Assembly: GCA_030727085.1 (NCBI GenBank)
Contig: JANRCF010000014.1
Coordinates: forward strand, 1 to 18,538
Origin: Alphaproteobacteria bacterium
GTDB taxonomy: Bacteria > Pseudomonadota > Alphaproteobacteria > Paracaedibacterales > CAIOTO01
Direction: 5' to 3'
DNA length: 18,538 nt
This document shows, piece after piece, positions 1 to 6,951 of the stretch (position 1 is the stretch's first letter; every line of letters starts with the position of its first letter). A program made the translations under genes and the position numbers. The notes under the pieces are model-generated. The model did not search any database, was not told where the DNA came from, and saw only the letters and a list, made by a program, of their open reading frames with translations.

Positions 1-1757
1 GTATGATGGATGGCCGCCGTTTCTCGGATGGACTTCACCAAGCACTAGAAGCAAAAGAACATGTTACCGTTGAAATGGAAAACCAGACGCTAGCATCGGT
101 TACATACCAGAACTTTTTCAGACTTTATCCAAAAATGGCCGGCATGACAGGCACGGCATTAACAGAATCTGTCGAGTTTGAAGAAATTTATAATCTTTGC
201 CCTGTTGATGTTCCAACGAATGTGCCAATCGCCCGTATTGATTATGATGATGAAATTTTCTTAACAGCAAAAGAAAAGTATAACGCTGTCTTAAAACAAA
301 TTTGTGAATGTTATGAACGTAAACAACCAGTGTTGGTTGGAACGACAAGCATTGAAAAGTCTGAATTTATCTCAGAATTTCTAAAACAATCTAAGGTTCC
401 TCACCAGGTACTTAATGCACGCTATCATGAACAGGAAGCTTACATTATTGCAGACGCTGGTCGCACAGGCGCTGTAACAATTGCAACAAACATGGCAGGC
501 CGTGGTACCGACATTAAATTAGGTGGAAACGTTGAAATGCGTGTTGAACGTGAACTTGCAGAAGTTCCGGAAGGTCCAAACCGCGACCGTTTGATCGAAG
601 AAATCAAACGTGATGTGGCTGCAGACCAGCTCCGCGTAAAAGAAGCTGGGGGGTTGTTTGTTATTGGTACGGAACGTCATGAGAGTCGCCGTATTGACAA
701 CCAGCTTCGAGGTCGTTCAGGTCGTCAGGGCGACCCGGGGGCATCACGTTTTTATATTTCTCTTGAAGATGACCTCATGCGTATTTTTGGTTCCCAAAAA
801 CTTGACGTTATGCTGCGTAAACTTGGCGTTGAAGATGGCGAAGCCATTTCACATCAATGGATTAACAAAGCGCTTGAACGCGCACAACAAAAGGTTGAAG
901 CCCGCAACTTTGACATCCGTAAACACCTTCTTCGTTATGACGATGTTATGAATGATCAACGTAAAATTATTTACGAACAACGTCGTGACTTGATGAAAGC
1001 AGATGACATTTCGGAAATGATTAACGATATGCGTGAAGAAACAATTCACAGCTGTGTCGACGCCCATATCCCCGACAATTCATTGCCAGAGCAGTGGGAT
1101 ATACAAGGACTCCATGCAGAATGCATCCGGTTTTTTGCTCTTAATATTGATATGCAAGCATGGATTGATGATGATGGAATTACTGCGCTTGACGTTAAAA
1201 AACGAATCAATGCCCTTCATATGGAACTTCTGAAAAGTAAAGAGGAACACTACGGCGCATCTATGATTCGAATGTCAGAGCGCACGTTGCTGTTACGCAT
1301 ACTTGATCAAGCATGGAAAGATCACTTACTATCACTTGATCACTTACGACAGGGTATAAATCTTCGTACTTATGCACAAGGAAACCCTCTGAATGAATAC
1401 AAAGGTGAAGCATACAACCTTTTCGTGTTTATGATGGGACGAGTAAAAGCCGAATTAATTTCTGCACTCTCTTACTTTGAATTATCTCTACCTGAAGGCT
1501 TAAGTGTAGAAAGTGCATTAGCGCCTACATTAGATTTTGATTCGATGATCGAACAAATGCCAAATTGGGCAGCAGAATTTGATGAGAACCAATCAGGTGA
1601 AGCAAATGAAAATTTACTAACACTCAATACCAGCGCGTCAAAAAATGAAATTGACCCCACCAACCCTGCGACTTGGGGGCGTGTGCTGCGCAATGCAGAT
1701 TGTCCGTGTGGTTCAGGTAAAAAATACAAGCATTGCCATGGCGCGGTAGAGGCTTAA
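1..1757 (+). CDS. secA: Preprotein translocase ATPase SecA, 3' part (5' end outside window)
   Basis: SecA is the cytoplasmic ATPase that drives unfolded preproteins through SecYEG. The reading frame is already open at the window edge, and the first ATG (position 3) lies inside the conserved GRRFSDGLHQALEAKE stretch, so it is not the start; by comparison with E. coli SecA roughly 330 N-terminal residues, including the Walker A/B half of the motor, lie upstream. Visible in order are the MAGMTGTA loop, the second motor domain with GTTSIEKSE, NMAGRGTDIKLGGN (motif V) and LRGRSGRQGDPG (motif VI, arginine fingers), the helical scaffold/wing (about residues 270-490 of the fragment), an acidic variable linker, and the C-terminal zinc motif CPCGSGKKYKHCHG (CxCx8CH), which binds SecB and phospholipid. 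All the motifs in the visible part look intact. A strong terminator follows the TAA stop, so this is the end of its transcript. Confidence 0.98.
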   Translation, partial: MMDGRRFSDGLHQALEAKEHVTVEMENQTLASVTYQNFFRLYPKMAGMTGTALTESVEFEEIYNLCPVDVPTNVPIARIDYDDEIFLTAKEKYNAVLKQICECYERKQPVLVGTTSIEKSEFISEFLKQSKVPHQVLNARYHEQEAYIIADAGRTGAVTIATNMAGRGTDIKLGGNVEMRVERELAEVPEGPNRDRLIEEIKRDVAADQLRVKEAGGLFVIGTERHESRRIDNQLRGRSGRQGDPGASRFYISLEDDLMRIFGSQKLDVMLRKLGVEDGEAISHQWINKALERAQQKVEARNFDIRKHLLRYDDVMNDQRKIIYEQRRDLMKADDISEMINDMREETIHSCVDAHIPDNSLPEQWDIQGLHAECIRFFALNIDMQAWIDDDGITALDVKKRINALHMELLKSKEEHYGASMIRMSERTLLLRILDQAWKDHLLSLDHLRQGINLRTYAQGNPLNEYKGEAYNLFVFMMGRVKAELISALSYFELSLPEGLSVESALAPTLDFDSMIEQMPNWAAEFDENQSGEANENLLTLNTSASKNEIDPTNPATWGRVLRNADCPCGSGKKYKHCHGAVEA

Positions 1758-1782
1758 AAACATTAATTTAAAAGATAAAATT

Positions 1783-1818
1783 AAAGCATCCTTGCTCGAA
1801 AAGCGGGGATGTTTTTTT
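1783..1818 (+). terminator. Intrinsic terminator of secA
   Basis: The arms CATCCTTGCT (1787-1796) and AGCGGGGATG (1802-1811) pair over 10 bp, with two G-U wobbles and a 5-nt loop, and are followed directly by seven T residues (1812-1818). A-rich bases at 1783-1785 can also pair with the start of the T run. It lies 26 nt after the secA stop, the expected place and form for Rho-independent termination. Confidence 0.85.
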
Positions 1819-1853
1819 ATGCTTTTATATGATGTAATTTTTTTTAAACACTT

Positions 1854-1881
1854 TTGTCATAAAATCTGCTTTAATTAAACT
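1854..1881 (+). promoter_or_regulatory. Candidate sigma-70-type promoter for the 1923 gene
   Basis: TTGTCA (1854-1859) and TAAACT (1876-1881) are separated by 16 bp, upstream of a good Shine-Dalgarno sequence (AGGAGAG, 1908-1914) that sits 8 nt before the ATG at 1923. It comes after the secA terminator, so a new transcription unit is expected here. The call rests only on consensus matching. Confidence 0.45.
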
Positions 1882-1922
1882 AATTCTACAGCGCTATCAA
1901 ATTCACTAGGAGAGTTTTTTCA

Positions 1923-2992
1923 ATGAAAAGCCGTAAGCTATCAGCCATCAACTACATTATTTTATCACTTGGATTTATTACTCTCTTATGGTTCGTAAAA
2001 GAAAATGTTGCAACGAAAACAGAAACACATATTAAGCACAAAGGCACGCTCGCATGCTTTAGTGATAACGAAAAAAATGGTAATAAGAAAACCTGTGAGT
2101 TATCAAGTGCTGCGCGTTTTGGCGAGTATATTGTTACCGCGAATGACAAAGTCGACGATGAAATTCTTTTGTATAAAATTGACTCTCTCACACAACAAAC
2201 CTACCAACGAAAATACTACCAGCATTAAAAATAAAACTAGAGCCTGACTATAAAGTAAAAAAGATTGAATCAACATCTGTTTTTAAAGACTGGATCATCA
2301 TGTTTGGGTCGTACGATCGAAATGTAGATCCACTATTTACAAAAATCATCGCCCTTAAATTTAATGAACAAACAAAAAAGGCTACTGACTTCCATGTTGT
2401 AGCAGGACCAGAACTCTACGATGTCTTTAAAAAGCTTATCAGCACCACCACACCAAATGGCGTAGATTATTTTAAAATTGAAGCTTCTGCAATTGTACCA
2501 AAGCCAGGTGACGAAACACAATCTATGCTTCTTCTCGGGGTTCGCGAAGATGGAAAAAGCTATAAAGATGACGAAAAACAAGCGACTACAAAAATCATCG
2601 GTGTAAGCATCACCGAAAAAGATGGAAAAGTTATCTTGGGAAGCGACTGGAAAATAATTTATAATCGTGAACACACAAAAGATTTTGGCATTTCAAGTCT
2701 TGAATATAACCCTGAAGATAAATTCTTATACGTCTTACTTGCTCTTGAAAAGAACCAGGCTCTTTCTGGCAAAATACTTCGGATCGGCTTGCCTGACTTA
2801 TTTAACAATAAGCCACTTGAATCTGTCGATGAAGTATCTTTTAAAAATCACAAACCTGAAGGATTATCTTACTTAGGTCGGAATAAATTCTTTGTGATTG
2901 CCGATGACGACCGAGAGGAAACGCCATTACCTGATGCAAAGCGAGATATGAATGAAGCAGTTTATTGGATTATTAGCCAAAGAAGTAAATAA
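1923..2992 (+). pseudogene. Frameshifted membrane-anchored beta-propeller-like protein
   Basis: Two open frames look like one gene. Frame A (1923-2228) starts after a strong AGGAGAG ribosome site and encodes a basic N-terminus and one hydrophobic segment (about residues 10-25), a signal anchor or uncleaved signal peptide. Frame B is open from 2183 to the TAA at 2990-2992; its first ATG (2300) is internal, because good protein-like sequence (LPTKILPALKIKLEP, then FKDWIIMFGSYDRN) precedes it. Frame A drifts into low-quality sequence exactly where frame B becomes sensible, so the break lies at about 2183-2200, within a (CT)3(CA)3 tract. Removing two bases restores about 355 residues. The C-terminal part, with KPEGLSYLGRNKFFVIADDD, resembles SdiA-regulated, DUF3616 or phytase-like propellers, in which a KPEGL...SDDD turn is typical. 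That family call is weak and I would leave the function open. The stop overlaps the hisC start (TAATG). The break could be real decay, phase variation or a sequencing error. Confidence 0.6.
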
Positions 2993-4074
2993 TGAAATCA
3001 CCACACGCGTCAATCTATCAAATATCACCTTACGTCGCCGGCAATGTTGTGCCGGCAGACTTTATCTTTACGCACAACTTAGCATCAAACGAAAATCCAT
3101 TTGGCGCTAGCCCTACCGTGTACAACGCAATTGCAACGTTTGTAGAATCAAAAACGCATACCTATCCAGACGGTAACGCTGTTAAATTACGTAAAAAGAT
3201 ATCCGAAACATTCAGTATCCCCTTTCAAAACATTCTCTGTGGCTGCGGAAGTGAAGAATTACTACATTTACTTGCACGCACTTACCTGTCACCAGGCGAC
3301 GAAGTACTGATCCCTCGCTATGGTTTTAGCGTATACAACATCGCTGTATTAAGTGCATCTGCCGTCCCCATTTTTGTAGAACGAGAGAGCAAAAATAAAA
3401 CTCTAAACGTTTCTTCAATTATCGCAGCAGTCACCCCCAGAACACGCATGATATATATTGATCATCCAGGAAATCCAATTGGTAATTTTCTTGACTACGA
3501 AGCACTGACAAGACTCATTCAAACAGTACCGCCTACCGTCATGATTATTCTAGATGCAGCCTATGCGGAATATATGAATACATCTGAATCTTATACAGCA
3601 GGGCATGAATTTATAGAAAAACACCCTAACGTTGTCGTAGCGCGCTCTTTTTCAAAGGCATACGGACTCGCTGGCGTTAGGCTTGGCTGGATGCACGCAG
3701 CAGAAACAGTCATCGATGCAGTTAACCGTATACGCGCTCCGTTCAATACGTCGACACTCGCACAATATGCAGGTATAGCTGCCCTTGGTGATTTAGAATT
3801 TGTTTATAATGCAATTGCACATACACACGAATGGCGAAAAAAGCTAGATACAGTGCTGTGCGAGAATAACATGAGCTATATTCCTTGCTGCACAAATTTC
3901 ACTCTTGTCCATTTACCTGGCCGCGCTACAGAACTTTATCATACCCTCGGCAAAAATGGCATTATTGTACGACCAATGACGATGTATAAATTAACAGATC
4001 ACTTACGCATATCTATTGGGACAGCTGAAGCAATGACAGCGCTATTCAAACAAATACAACTATTCAACAAATAG
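2992..4074 (+). CDS. hisC: Histidinol-phosphate aminotransferase-type PLP enzyme
   Basis: This is a 360-residue fold-type I aminotransferase of the HisC group, which exchanges the amino group between glutamate and imidazole-acetol phosphate in histidine synthesis; many members also serve aromatic amino acids. Visible are the N-terminal ISPYVAG and LASNENPFG segments, CGCGSEELL for cofactor phosphate binding, DAAYAEY with the PLP-contacting Asp and Tyr, and the Schiff-base lysine K222 in SFSKAYGLAGVRLGW. C-terminal arginines (IIVRPM, LRISIGT) fit substrate phosphate or carboxylate binding. The usual NPNNPTG loop reads HPGNPIG, keeping the key second Asn but changing flanking positions. Its ATG overlaps the previous stop by one base (TAATG), implying coupled translation. 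No other his gene is in the window, so an aromatic aminotransferase role is equally possible. Confidence 0.88.
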   Translation: MKSPHASIYQISPYVAGNVVPADFIFTHNLASNENPFGASPTVYNAIATFVESKTHTYPDGNAVKLRKKISETFSIPFQNILCGCGSEELLHLLARTYLSPGDEVLIPRYGFSVYNIAVLSASAVPIFVERESKNKTLNVSSIIAAVTPRTRMIYIDHPGNPIGNFLDYEALTRLIQTVPPTVMIILDAAYAEYMNTSESYTAGHEFIEKHPNVVVARSFSKAYGLAGVRLGWMHAAETVIDAVNRIRAPFNTSTLAQYAGIAALGDLEFVYNAIAHTHEWRKKLDTVLCENNMSYIPCCTNFTLVHLPGRATELYHTLGKNGIIVRPMTMYKLTDHLRISIGTAEAMTALFKQIQLFNK

Positions 4075-4075
4075 A

Positions 4076-4113
4076 ATGGCATCATTAATAATATTTTAAT
4101 ATTATTATGTCAT
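4076..4113 (+). repeat. AT-rich hairpin after hisC
   Basis: TAATAATATT (4086-4095) and AATATTATTA (4098-4107) form a perfect 10-bp stem around a TT loop. It can be extended by ATGGCA (4076-4081) with TGTCAT (4108-4113) after a 4-nt bulge. It begins 2 nt after the hisC stop. No T run follows, so it is more likely an mRNA 3'-end stabiliser or a weak terminator than a classical Rho-independent site. Confidence 0.4.
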
Positions 4114-4231
4114 GGTAATAGTTAAGTATTACTAGTGACAAAATGGTTTATGGAATTAATTTTATTTCACAATAGAAAATTAGTGTCAGCCAAGATGCTC
4201 TTTGTACCCTCCAACAATAATGCGTCTTATT

Positions 4232-4660
4232 ATGTCTAAAGATGTATTACTAATCCGTTCTGACCAATATCATCTTGCCGTGCCAACTGATCGTCTGCTC
4301 GAGATTGTAAACCTCAAAGATTATCATGCACAACAACAAATGAATTTTGAGACAGAAATCCCCAGACATAGGCATGATCAATACAGACTTTGGCGCAATC
4401 ATCTATTACCAGTTATTCATCTTGCTCATTTTATAGAGCCAGCTGCTCAAAGATCAGAATGTACATTTGGCCTGGTCTATCAAGCATCTGATTATGAAAC
4501 ACTTTACCTTGATATTGATCATGTTTTCGGCATCACCCACATTGATACAAGTAAAATGAAGCCTGTCTATGCGTCTAAAAATAATATTAATATGGCAAAT
4601 CTAATACCAGAAAAGCATGTATTGGCATTTGTTCTAGGAGAAAATCAAAAAAATGACTAA
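4232..4660 (+). CDS. CheW-like chemotaxis coupling protein (orphan)
   Basis: The 142-residue product has the layout of a single CheW domain: a first strand DVLLIRSDQYHLAVP, then DRLLEIVNL, the conserved hydrophobic turn LLPVIHLAHFI (the LRGxxxPVIDL position of CheW), a middle strand FGLVYQASDYETLYLDIDHVFGITHI, and a last strand HVLAFVLG. CheW proteins link chemoreceptors to CheA at the membrane array. No CheA, CheY, receptor or motility gene is nearby, so it could serve a remote array or another signalling complex. In-frame TTG (4202) and ATG (4220) codons lie upstream and none has a good Shine-Dalgarno sequence; I chose ATG 4232 because the first domain strand begins just after it. Family membership is likely; the role in chemotaxis is inferred. 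Confidence 0.72.
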   Translation: MSKDVLLIRSDQYHLAVPTDRLLEIVNLKDYHAQQQMNFETEIPRHRHDQYRLWRNHLLPVIHLAHFIEPAAQRSECTFGLVYQASDYETLYLDIDHVFGITHIDTSKMKPVYASKNNINMANLIPEKHVLAFVLGENQKND

Positions 4661-4764
4661 CAATAGATGGGGGAGAAGATACCAAGAGTAAAGTTTGAAT
4701 GATTAAAAACCTATGCAAACTCTTACTTTGCAATCATCTAACGGCACATTCTCAAAAACAAAAC

Positions 4765-4808
4765 TTGCCTTATTCGCAAAAGCAGTTTAGAAAATAGATG
4801 GGCCCATC
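4765..4808 (+). promoter_or_regulatory. Candidate accA promoter with palindrome near the transcription start
   Basis: TTGCCT (4765-4770) and TAGAAA (4788-4793) are 17 bp apart, a weak but correctly spaced promoter. A perfect 12-bp palindrome, GATGGGCCCATC (4797-4808), covers the predicted start of transcription, 15 nt before the accA ATG. It could be an operator or a short leader hairpin. Confidence 0.35.
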
Positions 4809-4823
4809 ACATTAAAAAGAAAC

Positions 4824-5774
4824 ATGACAAAGTTTTTAGATTTTGAAAAACCAATCGCAGACCTTGAAGGTAAAATAGAAGAATTACGCCATATTTCTGG
4901 ACGTGACCTTAATATAGTTGATGAAGTTGCACGCCTGCAGAATAAAGCAGATCGTATGCTTCGCCAAACATACCAAACGCTTACACCATGGCAAAAAGTT
5001 CAAGTTGCACGTCATCCTGATCGTCCTAAATTCTTTGATTACCTTAATATGCTCGTAGATGATTTCATGCCTCTATCTGGCGACCGTGTATTTGGTGAAG
5101 ACTGCGCCATCATTGGTGGGTTTGGCAAATTACTAGGACGCTCTGTTATGATCATTGGTCAACAAAAAGGCCACGATACAGAATCGCGTGTCAAACACAA
5201 CTTTGGCATGCCAAAACCTGAAGGATACCGTAAAGCACAGCGACTCATGCGTCTTGCGGATCGTTTCAACCTTCCTGTTATTACCTTCGTCGATACAGCA
5301 GGCGCGTTTCCTGGCATCGAAGCAGAAGAGCGCGGCCAAGCGGAGGCCATCGCAAGTTGTATAGCTGTTTGTCTCGATATTAAAGTCCCTCTCCTCACTG
5401 TCATTATCGGAGAAGGTGGTTCTGGTGGTGCAATCGCTATCGCTGCTGCCAACACAATTTTAATGCTGGAACACGCTATTTATTCCGTCATATCACCTGA
5501 AGGCTGTGCTTCCATTTTATGGCGAAGTGCGAGCAAGGCATCAGAGGCAGCAGAAGCGCAAAAACTAACAGCGCAAGATTTAATTCAACTGGGGATCATT
5601 GATAAAATTATTCCAGAACCAATTGGTGGTGCGCATCGTCATAAAGCTGCAATTTTGCGTCAGGTAAAAGAAACCATAGAAGGTGCGCTCATACCCTTGA
5701 TGGCAACTGAAGGAAATCAATTACGTAAAGATCGTCGTGATAAATTTATCAAAATGGGCCAAAAAGGATTGTAG
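4824..5774 (+). CDS. accA: Acetyl-CoA carboxylase carboxyltransferase subunit alpha
   Basis: AccA pairs with AccD to move the carboxyl group from biotin on AccB to acetyl-CoA, giving malonyl-CoA for fatty acid synthesis in the cytoplasm. The product is 316 residues, like the E. coli protein (319). It carries the family landmarks in order: N-terminal FLDFEKPIADLEGKIEEL, WQKVQVARHPDRP, DRVFGEDCAIIGG, IGQQKGHDTESRVKHNFG, the crotonase-like core FVDTAGAFPGIEAEERGQ, the oxyanion-type glycine motif GEGGSGGA, and YSVISPEGCASILW. The ATG start sits after a weak AAAAAGA ribosome site. No other acc gene is adjacent, which is common because accA usually stands apart from accBC and accD. Confidence 0.97.
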   Translation: MTKFLDFEKPIADLEGKIEELRHISGRDLNIVDEVARLQNKADRMLRQTYQTLTPWQKVQVARHPDRPKFFDYLNMLVDDFMPLSGDRVFGEDCAIIGGFGKLLGRSVMIIGQQKGHDTESRVKHNFGMPKPEGYRKAQRLMRLADRFNLPVITFVDTAGAFPGIEAEERGQAEAIASCIAVCLDIKVPLLTVIIGEGGSGGAIAIAAANTILMLEHAIYSVISPEGCASILWRSASKASEAAEAQKLTAQDLIQLGIIDKIIPEPIGGAHRHKAAILRQVKETIEGALIPLMATEGNQLRKDRRDKFIKMGQKGL

Positions 5775-5797
5775 ATTTTTCTTAAGCATCCTTTTTT
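5761..5797 (+). terminator. Possible terminator overlapping the accA stop
   Basis: AAAAAGGAT (5761-5769) can pair with ATCCTTTTT (5788-5796), the right arm ending in a T run. The loop is long (18 nt) and the left arm lies in the last codons of accA, so efficiency is uncertain. Its right edge touches the repeat element that begins at 5797. Confidence 0.4.
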
Positions 5798-5881
5798 GTC
5801 ATTCCCGCGCAGGCGGAAATCCAGAAAATCCAATTAAAAACCCTAAAACAGCCATGGCCCCCTGCCTATGCTGTGATGACA
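5797..5881. mobile_element. Degenerate MITE/REP-like palindromic element
   Basis: An 85-bp unit is bounded by inverted TGTCAT (5797-5802) and ATGACA (5876-5881). Its left part, ATTCCCGCGCAGGCGGAAAT, is a hairpin with one mismatch and closely resembles the ATTCCC-N8-GGGAAT type of small intergenic repeat (dRS3-like and related REP elements) common in Proteobacteria. Its right part starts with CCATGG and a C-run (5852-5863) and looks like a decayed copy of the CCATGG-G/C-rich hairpin often partnered with it. It occupies almost the whole accA-lspA gap. No protein is encoded; such elements are moved or amplified by proteins acting elsewhere. Origin is inferred from pattern memory, not from a search. 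Confidence 0.5.
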
Positions 5882-5897
5882 ATGTTGGAATCAAATC

Positions 5898-6416
5898 ATG
5901 AAAAAAAATAAATCCATAAATAACACTCTCACTAAAATAAAATATACACTGCCCATTATTATTGGCACGCTGGCATGTGATCAATTAACAAAACTTATGG
6001 TTCTTTACACACTTGTAAAAAACCAAGTTGTGCATATTTTTTCTTTTTTCAATTTCGTTCTCATTTTCAACACAGGTGTAAGTTTTGGCATGTTTCAATC
6101 CAATGGTATGCTAGGATTTTGGATTTTAATTTTGATTGCCTCGGGTCTTTGCATCTGGCTATGTTACATCATTAGCCAAAGCAACGACCGCATTGAACAT
6201 ATTTCATACAGCCTCATTATTGGTGGCGCTCTCGGAAATATAATGGATCGCTTTTTATACGGTGGCGTCGTTGATTTCCTACAGTTTCACATTAAAAAAT
6301 ATTATTGGCCAGCATTCAACATAGCAGATTCGGCCATTGTTATTGGTGTAGCTCTTGTATTAGGCAGTCAAACATGGCATTCTTTTAGAAAATCAACCAA
6401 AAAGATAACACGATAG
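5898..6416 (+). CDS. lspA: Lipoprotein signal peptidase II
   Basis: LspA is the inner-membrane aspartyl protease that removes signal peptides from prolipoproteins after lipidation of the lipobox cysteine. The 172-residue product has four hydrophobic segments (about residues 16-36, 48-62, 71-93 and 142-158). The family signatures are DQLTK (28-32), FNTGVSFG (57-64, usually NxGxxFG), GGALGNIMDR (109-118), and the catalytic aspartates D126 in GGVVDF and D144 in FNIADS. A GGAA ribosome site lies just before the ATG. The N-terminus is short and lysine-rich, as expected for a cytoplasmic tail. The next gene encodes a lipoprotein that LspA would be expected to process, and this pairing is a recurrent alphaproteobacterial arrangement. 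Confidence 0.96.
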   Translation: MKKNKSINNTLTKIKYTLPIIIGTLACDQLTKLMVLYTLVKNQVVHIFSFFNFVLIFNTGVSFGMFQSNGMLGFWILILIASGLCIWLCYIISQSNDRIEHISYSLIIGGALGNIMDRFLYGGVVDFLQFHIKKYYWPAFNIADSAIVIGVALVLGSQTWHSFRKSTKKITR

Positions 6417-6426
6417 TAGAGTATTT

Positions 6427-6951
6427 ATGAAAAAGCATATTGGAGCAGTTCTATTAGGTTCAGCGGCCATCACACTAACAGGCTGCGATACATTCAGAAA
6501 CACATTTGGCCTGGACCATTACCAAGCTGATGAATTTAATGTAAGCGATAATCCACCACTTAGCATGCCGCCAAGCTATAATTTAACCCCGCCTGCAAAT
6601 AATTCATCTGGAAACACAGAAAAAAAAATAGCCGACAGTGAAAATACGACAAAAAAAGCAAAAGAAGCTTTGCTAGGTCGTGCAGAAAAAACAAAAAACG
6701 CATCGACGAATAGCGGCAAGGCTGTTGTTCAAAAAGCATCTGAAGTTCAGAAAGCAGATCCAGAAATCCGTAAAACAGTTACTGCAGAAAAAGAATCATT
6801 ATCAAGTGATTCGGATTCACTCCCAAATAAATTATCGAAAATGGGAGAAGAGATCGCTAAAAATGCAAAAAACACGTCAAACACAAGCGACAAACCAGAA
6901 AAAGATCTTTCATCTGTTGCTCAGGTAAAGACGGAGCAAAGCTCTTCATGA
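6427..6951 (+). CDS. Small outer-membrane lipoprotein, BamF/DUF3035-like
   Basis: The 174-residue product has a type II signal sequence with lipobox LTGC and lipidated cysteine at position 20. Residues 21-60 match the conserved head of the alphaproteobacterial DUF3035 group: a short helix, a (P/A)DEF-like box (QADEFNV), then PPLSMPPSYNLTPP. In Caulobacter the family is reported as BamF, a lipoprotein of the beta-barrel assembly machine. The rest (about 61-174) is a low-complexity tail rich in Lys, Ser, Thr, Asn and Glu, probably disordered and far less conserved. Asp follows the cysteine, a position that in E. coli favours inner-membrane retention, although that rule does not hold in every lineage. 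The gene starts 10 nt after lspA, and its stop overlaps the next start (ATGA). Confidence 0.8.
   Translation: MKKHIGAVLLGSAAITLTGCDTFRNTFGLDHYQADEFNVSDNPPLSMPPSYNLTPPANNSSGNTEKKIADSENTTKKAKEALLGRAEKTKNASTNSGKAVVQKASEVQKADPEIRKTVTAEKESLSSDSDSLPNKLSKMGEEIAKNAKNTSNTSDKPEKDLSSVAQVKTEQSSS

Noticed and set aside
3..8. ATG codons at the left edge as a start for secA
   Set aside because: They fall inside a highly conserved SecA motif; the gene simply continues to the left of the window.
2333..2674. 113-codon open frame on the minus strand opposite the propeller-like gene
   Set aside because: Cys/Phe-rich composition and no start signals; the plus-strand frame has the protein-like sequence.
4680..4740. 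Possible long inverted repeat (AGTTTG with CAAACT, ATGATT with AATCAT)
   Set aside because: The arms are short, out of register and separated by a long loop; consistent with chance in AT-rich sequence.
5799..5984. 61-codon minus-strand frame across the repeat element
   Set aside because: It spans the palindromic repeat and the start of lspA and has no coding character.
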